The notes beneath the pieces are model-generated. The model made no database searches. It was not told the DNA's origin and saw only the letters and a program-made list of their open reading frames with translations. Source: CAZKHG01 sp964552655 (lineage in GTDB: Bacteria > Bacteroidota > Bacteroidia > Bacteroidales > Tenuifilaceae). From it: a stretch of 27,470 nucleotides of DNA. Shown in pieces: positions 16,818-23,603 of this stretch. Each line of letters opens with the position of its first letter. The stretch's first letter is position 1. A program made the position numbers and the translations under genes. Where the stretch lies: NCBI GenBank assembly GCA_964552655.1, contig CAZKHG010000046.1:1-27470 (forward strand). The letters run 5' to 3'.

Positions 16818-17897
16818 ATGGAAAAAATTATTTGTGGAATACAACAGATTGGTATTGGAGTTTCTGATCTTTATGAAGCCTGGCGTTGGTATAAAAAGTT
16901 TTTTGGTGTTGATTTGCGGATTTTTGAAGATGATGCAGTGGCAGAATTGATGCTCCCTTACACCGGCGGGCAACCCCAAAAACGTCATGCAGCATTTGCG
17001 CTGAATATTCAGGGTGGAGGTGGTTTTGAGATATGGCAATATAAAGGCCGTACACCAGTAGCCCCCAAATTTGAGGTTAAACTTGGGGATTATGGAATAT
17101 TTTCTATCAAAATAAAATGCAAAAACGTTGATACTGCCTATGAATTTTTTACCCGAAACGGAGTAACCCCATTAACCAAACCACAGCAAAACCCCTTCGG
17201 TGTAAATCATTTCTTTGTGAAAGATCCTTTTAATAATACCTTTGATGTTTATGAGAGCACCTCATGGTTTAGCGATGAAGGAAAACCCACAGGTGGAGTT
17301 GCCGGCGCAATAGTTGGAGTGAGCAACATTGAACAATCTTTAAACCTTTACTCAAACCTCCTTGGTTACGATAAAATACTTGCTGATAATACCGGAAAAT
17401 TTGAAGACTTAAATGGTGTTTCAGGGGGCAGTGGCACTTTCAGGAGAGTTCTTCTCTCCCACTCTCAGCCACGAAAAGGGGCTTTCAGTAAAATGTTTGG
17501 AATGACTCAGATTGAACTTTTTCAAGCATTAGACAGAGCGCCTGAAAAGATGTTTAAAGACCGGTACTGGGGTGATTTAGGTTTTATCCACCTGTGTTTT
17601 GATGTTAAAAACATGAACAAGCTGGAGGAAGAATGCAACGCATTGGGCTTCCCCTTTACTGTGAATTCAAATATCAAGCACAACGAGCAGGGTAGTTTCG
17701 ATATGGGTGAAGCTGCCGGCCATTTCTCCTATATCGAAGATCCGGATGGGACCTTAATCGAGTTTGTAGAAGCCCATAGGATACCACTTTTCAAGCCCCT
17801 TGGGTTACAACTTAACCTAGATAAACGTGATCCTGAAAAACCCCTGCCAGACTGGATCATTAAAATGATGAAACTAAAAAGGGTAAAGGAGCTGTAA
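16818..17897 (+). CDS. Two-domain VOC (glyoxalase/dioxygenase fold) protein
   Basis: 359 residues with two tandem VOC modules, about residues 5-150 and 160-320. The second carries plausible metal ligands H258 (GFIHLCF) and E315 (TLIEFVE). The first begins QQIGIGVSDL, without the usual His on its first strand, so it looks degenerate and only one metal site may form. The two-module arrangement recalls 4-hydroxyphenylpyruvate dioxygenase and extradiol dioxygenases, but their full ligand set is absent, so I do not assign either. It lies in an apparent operon with the SDR, so it may act on the same small molecule. The stop codon lies inside the terminator hairpin. Confidence 0.8.
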   Translation: MEKIICGIQQIGIGVSDLYEAWRWYKKFFGVDLRIFEDDAVAELMLPYTGGQPQKRHAAFALNIQGGGGFEIWQYKGRTPVAPKFEVKLGDYGIFSIKIKCKNVDTAYEFFTRNGVTPLTKPQQNPFGVNHFFVKDPFNNTFDVYESTSWFSDEGKPTGGVAGAIVGVSNIEQSLNLYSNLLGYDKILADNTGKFEDLNGVSGGSGTFRRVLLSHSQPRKGAFSKMFGMTQIELFQALDRAPEKMFKDRYWGDLGFIHLCFDVKNMNKLEEECNALGFPFTVNSNIKHNEQGSFDMGEAAGHFSYIEDPDGTLIEFVEAHRIPLFKPLGLQLNLDKRDPEKPLPDWIIKMMKLKRVKEL

Positions 17898-17908
17898 GCT
17901 CCTTTTTT
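17885..17908 (+). terminator. Bidirectional terminator between the VOC and nitroreductase genes
   Basis: An 8-bp stem (17885-17892 with 17898-17905) with a 5-base loop and T-run overlaps the end of the VOC gene. The minus-strand nitroreductase ends directly beside it. Confidence 0.85.
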
Positions 17909-17909
17909 C

Positions 17910-18473
17910 TTACAATTCAACTATTATATCGGAGATACTTAACCTTTTTCTGGGGGAACTTATTCGTTGGTGTAAAGAATCCGGCAGGTTTTCATTACTT
18001 CCTTTTTTCCCAACAGCAATAACCGATCCCAATAGAAAGTCATTAGAAATTCTTAGATTTTCTCTGGCAATCACATGATCAAACCCGCCCATAAAATGGG
18101 TAACCAATCCCATGGCCTGAGCTTGCATAGCAAGGCTAAATGATGCCATTCCCAGATCATGCATAGCATGATAGTTTTCTTTACCATTCCTCGATAAAAT
18201 CTTATTGGTTACGGTAAGGATAAGAAGTGAAGCGTTTTTAGCCCATTCCTGATTGCCAGGAGCAAGAGTCGATAATATTTTTTGGAAAGAATCCGGGTTT
18301 TTTCTGTTCCCCAGGTAAAATCGCCAGGGTTGTTCGTTAAACGCCGAGGGTGCCCAACGGGCCGCATCAATTAGTGTTTCAATAACTTCATCATCAAGAA
18401 TCAGGGGAAGAAATGAAACTTCACTCCTCCTTTCAGCGATTACACCTAAAATTTTACTATCTGATTTAATCAT
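17910..18473 (-). CDS. Nitroreductase-family FMN oxidoreductase
   Basis: 187 residues from the ATG complementary to 18471-18473. An upstream in-frame Met would add 21 poorly fitting residues and lies upstream of a probable -7 element (TAGTATTG, minus strand, 18502-18495), so the shorter form is preferred. Family features are ERRSEVSF near the N-terminus, the ARWAPSAFNEQPWRF stretch that contacts FMN, and the central HDLGMASFSLAMQAQAMGL helix region. These enzymes are FMN-dependent homodimers using NAD(P)H to reduce quinones, nitro compounds or enones. The physiological substrate is not predictable. It is a single gene convergent with the SDR-VOC pair. Confidence 0.9.
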   Translation of the reverse strand: MIKSDSKILGVIAERRSEVSFLPLILDDEVIETLIDAARWAPSAFNEQPWRFYLGNRKNPDSFQKILSTLAPGNQEWAKNASLLILTVTNKILSRNGKENYHAMHDLGMASFSLAMQAQAMGLVTHFMGGFDHVIARENLRISNDFLLGSVIAVGKKGSNENLPDSLHQRISSPRKRLSISDIIVEL

Positions 18474-18654
18474 TTTGTTAAACTTATTAATCTGCAATAC
18501 TAAACAGATAGATGCATTAAAAAGTTCATTAAACAACCTGCAATATCTACAACCAACCTTTATTTTTTTCAGTTAACTTTAATTTTACTAACAAGGGTTT
18601 TTAACTTTCAACTCTTAAATATATTTTTACCAAAATCAGTATATTGAAAAAACG

Positions 18655-20694
18655 ATGCAATTCCATCCTCCCTTTTCCGATCCGGTAGTTGTTTTTGGAA
18701 TTGTACTTTTAATTATCCTTATTATACCCTTGATATTCTCAAGGTTACGAATTCCAGGTATAGCAGGGTTAATCATTTTTGGGATGCTGATTGGGCCATC
18801 CGGGTTTAATTTGATCTCAAATATTGGAGGCATTGAGCTACTGGGGACTATTGGGCTTCTTTACCTTATGTTTCTGGCGGGTTTAGAACTTGATATGCAG
18901 AACTTTGCAAAAACCCGGAATCGAAGTTTAATATTTGGTGCATTAACGTTTTTAGTTCCTATAACCTTGGGTTATTTTACCTGCAGATACCTGTTAAACC
19001 TCAACCAGTTGGCTTCATTGTTAATTGCCAGTATGTTCTCTACACACACATTGATATCATACCCAATAGTCAGCAGGTTTAAAATTACCAAAATTGAGCC
19101 CATCGGTGTAACTATTGGAGGAACCATCATAACCGATACCTTAGTATTGTTTTTACTGGTTGTGATTACAGCGTTAGCAAAAGGGAACCTCACACCAGTA
19201 TTTTGGGTTAAATTGCTGATATTCACCTTTCTGTTTCTTGCATTTATCGTTATCATCTTCCCAAAAATTGGCAAATGGTTCTTTAAAAATATGACCGGGG
19301 AGCCAATATCGCAATATGTTTTTGTTCTGGCTATGGTTTTTGTTGCAGGGATACTGGCTAAATTATCAGGTATAGAACCAATTATAGGTGCTTTTTTAGC
19401 AGGTATTATTTTTAACAGGCTTATACCAAAATCATCTCTCCTGATGAGCAGAATAGAATTCATTGGTAATGCCTTGTTCATTCCCTTTTTTTTGGTTTAT
19501 GTAGGCCTATTAATCGACCTAAAAGTGTTTATTAGCGGCTTGGAGGCAATTAAAGATGCAATAATCTTAATTTCTGTGGCATTAATTACAAAGTGGATTG
19601 CAGCTTATATAACACAAAAAGTATTTTTCTATAAACCTGTTTATCGGCAGCTGATGTTCGGGTTAAGCAGTTCGCATGCTGCTGCCACCATTGCTGTTAT
19701 TCTTATTGGTTATCAAATGCAAATAATTGATATTAATATATTAAATGCAACAATAATATTGATTTTGGCAACCTGTATGGTAAGTTCATTTGTAACGGAA
19801 AATGCATCTAAACAGATCATAGTAAGCGAAAACATTCACCCGGTTATAGAAGAATTTAAAGAAAGAATCCTGGTGCCTATTTCTAATCCAACAACTATAA
19901 ATACGCTGATTGATTTTGCCACCTTTCTTAAGACGCAGCATAGTCGCGACCCCATATATGCACTGCAAGTTGTTAAAGGGGAAGATGATATAGTTAACTC
20001 AAATTTGATGTTGGGCAAAGCCATAGAAACCCGATCGGTAGCTGATGTAAAAGTTGAAATTGTAACACGAATGGATCTGAACATCGCATCAGGTATAATC
20101 AGAGCTTCTAAGGAACTTATAATTTCCGATATTGTACTTGGTTGGAATGGGCAGTTTAGCCCAAAACAATGGTTGTTTGGATCGTTACTGGAAAATATCC
20201 TGACCGAAACAAAACAACCTGTGTATGTGGCAGGGTTAAAACACCCGGTAAACACATTCAGTCAGGTAATAATTTTAATTCCTGCACTTGCCGAATTTGA
20301 ACCTGGTTTTACCCATTGGCTTAAAATAACCAAAAACTTCATGATACAGAGTAAAGTGAAGCTCAGCATTTTCATTCCCTCTGAAAGCTTTGAGAGTATT
20401 TCGGTTGCAATTGATAGCCAGAAACTTAAAATTAAGGCATCCTATGAAAAAATTTCCAGTTGGGATTCATTTTTCACGATATATAATGATCTGCCTTTAA
20501 CCAGCCTATTAGTTTTTATCAGCGCACGAAGAGGTTCAATTTCCTATAGTTCTAAACTTGAAGGAATTCCACGATTTGTTTCCCGTAAGCTAAAAGAAAG
20601 GAGTTTTGTAATAGTTTACCCTGCCCAGCAAAACCTGGCTTCTGTAGATTCAAGAACATTTTTCAGTGACTCAGGTAATATCACTGAAGCCTAG
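18655..20694 (+). CDS. CPA2-family cation/proton antiporter with C-terminal stress-protein-like domain
   Basis: 679 residues. The first 390 or so form about 12-13 membrane segments with Na+/H+-exchanger features: FGMLIGPSGFNLI near residue 45, FLAGLELDMQNF near 80, an unwound-helix region with STHTLISYPIV, and GAFLAGIIFNRLIPKSS. The last ~285 residues are hydrophilic, with a pattern suggestive of one or two Usp-like domains that could gate transport by nucleotide binding. CPA2 members exchange Na+ or K+ for protons across the inner membrane. The ion is not determinable here. It is transcribed alone, divergent from the nitroreductase. Confidence 0.88.
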   Translation: MQFHPPFSDPVVVFGIVLLIILIIPLIFSRLRIPGIAGLIIFGMLIGPSGFNLISNIGGIELLGTIGLLYLMFLAGLELDMQNFAKTRNRSLIFGALTFLVPITLGYFTCRYLLNLNQLASLLIASMFSTHTLISYPIVSRFKITKIEPIGVTIGGTIITDTLVLFLLVVITALAKGNLTPVFWVKLLIFTFLFLAFIVIIFPKIGKWFFKNMTGEPISQYVFVLAMVFVAGILAKLSGIEPIIGAFLAGIIFNRLIPKSSLLMSRIEFIGNALFIPFFLVYVGLLIDLKVFISGLEAIKDAIILISVALITKWIAAYITQKVFFYKPVYRQLMFGLSSSHAAATIAVILIGYQMQIIDINILNATIILILATCMVSSFVTENASKQIIVSENIHPVIEEFKERILVPISNPTTINTLIDFATFLKTQHSRDPIYALQVVKGEDDIVNSNLMLGKAIETRSVADVKVEIVTRMDLNIASGIIRASKELIISDIVLGWNGQFSPKQWLFGSLLENILTETKQPVYVAGLKHPVNTFSQVIILIPALAEFEPGFTHWLKITKNFMIQSKVKLSIFIPSESFESISVAIDSQKLKIKASYEKISSWDSFFTIYNDLPLTSLLVFISARRGSISYSSKLEGIPRFVSRKLKERSFVIVYPAQQNLASVDSRTFFSDSGNITEA

Positions 20695-20900
20695 CTATTT
20701 GATATTTTTCTAGTTATAACCTGTAAATCGTCCACATTTAATAATAGAAAATGAACACCAGAAAAAGGAAGCACTCTTTTATAGCTTTCATGTTAAAGAA
20801 TAACCTGCAATAAAATTCCTTTTATTCAATCGAAATAAATGCCAATCTAATAATCTTTGGCAAAGTATTTGAGATTTATTGTTATAAAAATCACACCTAT

Positions 20901-21704
20901 ATGAAATCATATCTAAAATTAGTGACAGCTTTACCAATGTTGGCAGTCCTATCATCTTGTTACACACCAAAAGCCGTAATCAGGGTAAAACCAGAAGAAA
21001 CCAACACCACATGGGACAAAGGGAAAGAATATGTCAGCTATAAAAAAGGTGCTTATCAGGTACATTCTTCATTTAATGGGTATAATGACAGGTACCTTAT
21101 TTTTGATGTTGAGATTGTTAATATCAGCGGGGAGGATATTCTGGTTGCTCCTGAGGAAATCAAACTTTACACGGGGTATTGGAATAACAAATCCCAACAA
21201 ACCGAATATAGTCAGGCTGCTATCAATGCGCTGGATCCTGAACTTCAACTCCTTAATATCGATTTAGCCCAATCGCGTGCCGAGGCAAACAGTAAAAATT
21301 CACAGGTTGCAGCCACAGCATTTCTTGTTGCAGCAATACCACTTTCAATTGCAGCCGCCATAGCCGATGGAAATAACTCGAACTATGTGGAGGAAAACGT
21401 TACAAATTCAGAGCTGGTTGATGCCGGTGTTAATCTCGCCATTGGTGCCAGTGCTGTGAATGGGGCGGTTCAGGAAGGTAAAATTATATCGTTGAATGAT
21501 GATAAGTACACCTGGCAGGAATCAGCTCTAAGAAAGACAACTCTTACAGCGGGTTATTCTATAAGAGGTTTGGTTTACTTTCCAATTCCTTCGCTTAGTG
21601 TAAGGAAAATTCGCCTTGATGTTCCGGTTGGTGAAGATAAAATAAGCATTGATTATAATATTATTCTTTATTACCCTAATGATTACCCACAAACAAACCC
21701 ATAG
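20901..21704 (+). CDS. Unrecognised lipoprotein with internal hydrophobic segment
   Basis: 267 residues. The lipoprotein signal ends VLSSC (Cys20). Residues about 60-80 (DRYLIFDVEIVNISGEDI) look like a beta-sandwich domain. An Ala-rich hydrophobic helix (about 136-154: TAFLVAAIPLSIAAAIA) follows. A second beta-rich part (about 205-260) ends in a Pro/Tyr-rich tail. I do not recognise the family. The residue after Cys is Tyr, not acidic, so a periplasmic-facing anchor is more likely. The gene is isolated and ends at a hairpin. Confidence 0.75.
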   Translation: MKSYLKLVTALPMLAVLSSCYTPKAVIRVKPEETNTTWDKGKEYVSYKKGAYQVHSSFNGYNDRYLIFDVEIVNISGEDILVAPEEIKLYTGYWNNKSQQTEYSQAAINALDPELQLLNIDLAQSRAEANSKNSQVAATAFLVAAIPLSIAAAIADGNNSNYVEENVTNSELVDAGVNLAIGASAVNGAVQEGKIISLNDDKYTWQESALRKTTLTAGYSIRGLVYFPIPSLSVRKIRLDVPVGEDKISIDYNIILYYPNDYPQTNP

Positions 21705-21728
21705 AAAAATTTTATATAATAAAATGTT

Positions 21729-21758
21729 TTAGAGGAATGATGTTATTCATTCCTCTAA
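21729..21758 (+). terminator. Hairpin terminator after the unrecognised lipoprotein
   Basis: A perfect 12-bp stem (21729-21740 with 21747-21758) has a 6-base loop. The following T-run is weak. Confidence 0.65.
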
Positions 21759-21906
21759 TTATGTGAAATTATATAATATACCCAGTAGTTTTCTTGATTT
21801 CATTTCTTTTCATATTAAATTTTTTATGGGTTTTTAATTGAAAATGACCATAAATGATTTTTTTAGATGTTTGATACTGGGAGTTTTCACTTTTTTAAAC
21901 CAGCTG

Positions 21907-21936
21907 TTTGTGAAAAAGATAAAATTGTTACCTTTG
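21907..21936 (+). promoter_or_regulatory. Complete Bacteroidota promoter of the tRNA-Leu genes
   Basis: TTTG (21907-21910), 18 bp, TACCTTTG (21929-21936) matches the -33/-7 consensus fully. It lies 17 bp upstream of the first tRNA-Leu. It is a useful contrast with the PiT-type promoters, which lack the -33 box. Confidence 0.8.
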
Positions 21937-21953
21937 CAAACGCAATTTCAAAA

Positions 21954-22037
21954 GCCCAGATGGCGGAATTGGTAGACGCGCTAGTTTCAGGGACTAGTAT
22001 AAGCAATTATGTGCAGGTTCGAGTCCTGTTCTGGGCA
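21954..22037 (+). tRNA. tRNA-Leu (anticodon CAG)
   Basis: The acceptor arm GCCCAGA pairs with TCTGGGC. The anticodon stem is CTAGT/ACTAG with loop TTCAGGG, anticodon CAG. A long variable arm (class II) and a T-arm with GGTTCGAGTCC follow. The discriminator is A. The genome does not encode CCA here. Confidence 0.93.
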
Positions 22038-22167
22038 CTGCAGGAAGCAGCGACCAATTCAGAATCGGATCGCAAGAATATAAAATGAAAGCCCGGTTGG
22101 TTGTGGTTCTTTTAAAAGTTGATAACAATTAAGTTTAATTTATTAAACCTTATTCTTATCCCCAAAT

Positions 22168-22254
22168 GCCCAGGTGGTGAAATTGGTAGACACGCCAGCT
22201 TGAGGGGCTGGTGACCGCAAGGTTGTGCAAGTTCGAGTCTTGTCCTGGGCACCA
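22168..22254 (+). tRNA. tRNA-Leu (anticodon GAG)
   Basis: The acceptor arm GCCCAGG pairs with CCTGGGC. The anticodon stem is CCAGC/GCTGG with loop TTGAGGG, anticodon GAG. A class II variable arm and T-arm AGTTCGAGTCTT follow. CCA is encoded (22252-22254). The mobilizable element begins directly beyond its 3' end, so the tRNA end is the likely attachment site. Confidence 0.94.
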
Positions 22255-22266
22255 ATTCAAAATACA

Positions 22267-22301
22267 AACCCTTGTAAACGAATAGTTTACAAGGGTTTTG
22301 T
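22267..22301 (+). terminator. Terminator of the tRNA-Leu transcript
   Basis: A perfect 13-bp stem (22267-22279 with 22285-22297), loop GAATA and a T-rich tail, starting 13 bp after the tRNA 3' end. Confidence 0.85.
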
Positions 22302-22307
22302 TGTATA

Positions 22308-22327
22308 CAGGGGTCTAATCAGGGGTC
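22308..22327 (+). repeat. Direct repeat CAGGGGTC, possible integrase arm-type sites
   Basis: CAGGGGTC at 22308-22315 recurs at 22320-22327, 12 bp apart, just inside the presumed left end of the element. Tandem short repeats next to a tRNA attachment site are typical of tyrosine-recombinase arm sites. This is inferred, because no integrase gene is visible. Confidence 0.4.
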
Positions 22328-22358
22328 AATTTAATCACTAACTTAAAAACTAAAGCCA

Positions 22359-22955
22359 ATGAAAACTGTAAACAATTTTTTCTCAATTGTTTGGTTAAAC
22401 ATTAATTTTATGAACTTTAACCATGTACAATCCATCAAAATGAATTCTTTTGTGAGAAATGATGATTTTTTTGAAAAAGATTTTAATAAACGATGTCAAT
22501 ACTCAAGTAAACTGAATTCAAGCATAACGAGAGGTGAAATTATTCCACTCTACATTGAATATTATGAAAAACAACTAAAAAAGTTAAAAAAACGAGGATA
22601 TATTCCAACTGCACAAATCATTATTAATACTAATAGATATATTGATTGGTTAAACAGCCAATTACCAATTGATGAAAGAGATTTAAAAGATTTGAGATTA
22701 AAAGTTAATTGCTCTACAGCAACCTTTGGTCACATTATTAATGAATTAATATATAGAGACTATGTTGAAGCCACAAAAAGCACAAATGGTGAAATAAATT
22801 TCAATTCAACAGCAAGGATAATTCAAAAAACTTTTTTATTGCTTCAAAAAGATGGTAAAACAGAAGTTAATTTTAACCATTTAGCATCCGAAATTAGGAA
22901 TTCTACATTATCTGATGATAATAAACATATTATAAGACTACCTTCAAACAAATAA
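22359..22955 (+). CDS. Unrecognised 198-residue protein at the left end of the element
   Basis: I do not recognise this protein with certainty. Residues 1-28 are hydrophobic and atypical, and Met18 (22410) or Met28 (22440) may be the true start. The core (about 45-130) is helical and basic (YYEKQLKKLKKRG, INTNRYIDWLNSQ). The C-terminal part (about 120-195: IINELIYRDYVEA, GEINFNSTARIIQKTF) faintly resembles the pattern of the C-terminal domain of RteC-like regulators of Bacteroides conjugative transposons. If so, it could control excision or transfer, but that is a weak inference. It occupies the place next to the tRNA where an integrase is often found. A hairpin terminator follows. Confidence 0.65.
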   Translation: MKTVNNFFSIVWLNINFMNFNHVQSIKMNSFVRNDDFFEKDFNKRCQYSSKLNSSITRGEIIPLYIEYYEKQLKKLKKRGYIPTAQIIINTNRYIDWLNSQLPIDERDLKDLRLKVNCSTATFGHIINELIYRDYVEATKSTNGEINFNSTARIIQKTFLLLQKDGKTEVNFNHLASEIRNSTLSDDNKHIIRLPSNK

Positions 22956-22989
22956 TATCTGAGCGAACAAGTTAAATAATAATCACTAT

Positions 22990-23022
22990 AAAAGGCTATC
23001 TTAGAATAAGGTAGCTTTTTAA
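22990..23022 (+). terminator. Terminator after the 198-residue gene
   Basis: An imperfect stem pairs the AAAGGCTATCTTA side with TAAGGTAGCTTT (one bulge, one G-T pair), followed by T5. Confidence 0.6.
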
Positions 23023-23113
23023 ATTTTATCTATTTTGACTCTAAATTCTTTCTGTAAATTATTTTATCTTTAAACTTATATTAAATTGTATATCAATATT
23101 ATATAACTATTGC

Positions 23114-23143
23114 AAGAGTAAAAAAGAATAAAAAAGAGTAAAT
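23114..23143 (+). repeat. Three tandem 10-bp repeats upstream of the HTH gene
   Basis: AAGAGTAAAA, AAGAATAAAA and AAGAGTAAAT follow directly one after another, 31 bp before the HTH start codon. They could be binding sites for the HTH protein or a recombinase. Low complexity makes chance plausible. Confidence 0.4.
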
Positions 23144-23173
23144 TCTACATAGCTTGCCAAAAATTCAAAAGCT

Positions 23174-23512
23174 ATGAAAAGACAAATCACTTTAGATTTT
23201 CCAATTGAGGAATTAGCTGAACAAGTTGCCTTAAGATCAACAGAAATAATTCTAAAGAAGTTAGAAGGTTCGTTTAAGTTAAAAACGGACGAGCCACAAA
23301 AAATCAAAGAAATCACTAGAAAAGAAACAGCTCAGTATCTAGAAATTACACCACCTACCGTAGATACATACACAAAAGAAGGATTGCTAGTAAAATATGG
23401 TATTGGGAAAAGAGGCAAATACCTTCTCCATGAGGTTGAAGCAGCTAAACCAGCAATAATGGCTTCTCTACACAAATGGAACACACCTTCTAAAAAGGTT
23501 AATTCAAAATAA
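23174..23512 (+). CDS. Excisionase-like helix-turn-helix protein (HTH_17 type)
   Basis: 112 residues. The N-terminal helix (about 9-40) could mediate oligomerisation. The HTH domain (about 48-95) has ITRKETAQYLEITPPTVDTYTKEGLL followed by a basic wing (GKRGKYLLHEVEAA), the pattern of Bacteroidota DNA-binding proteins annotated as excisionase or HTH_17. In islands of this type it sits directly before the primase gene. It probably binds near the attachment site to direct excision, or regulates the element's genes. The end is lysine-rich. Confidence 0.8.
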   Translation: MKRQITLDFPIEELAEQVALRSTEIILKKLEGSFKLKTDEPQKIKEITRKETAQYLEITPPTVDTYTKEGLLVKYGIGKRGKYLLHEVEAAKPAIMASLHKWNTPSKKVNSK

Positions 23513-23578
23513 AACCCCTACCACGCCGCCAAGCATTAATAGGAGTTTATAAAACTTTTAATACGCTATCTTATGTCT

Positions 23579-23603
23579 NNNNNNNNNNNNNNNNNNNNNN
23601 NNN
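23579..23603. other. Assembly gap (25 N)
   Basis: 25 undetermined bases lie near the 5' end of the primase gene. The round number suggests a scaffolder gap of unknown true length. An ATG at 23573 before the gap is out of frame with the primase frame if the gap is exactly 25, so its length or the join is uncertain. Confidence 0.98.

Noticed and set aside
16818..17897. Assignment as 4-hydroxyphenylpyruvate dioxygenase
   Set aside because: Two VOC modules are present, but the complete HPPD iron ligand set and the family's conserved C-terminal helix sequence are not visible.
18972..19481. 169-residue minus-strand frame inside the antiporter
   Set aside because: It is a shadow of membrane-helix codons with no independent signal.
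21867..22088. 73-residue plus-strand frame across the first tRNA-Leu
   Set aside because: It reads through a full tRNA gene and its promoter, so it is not a protein gene.
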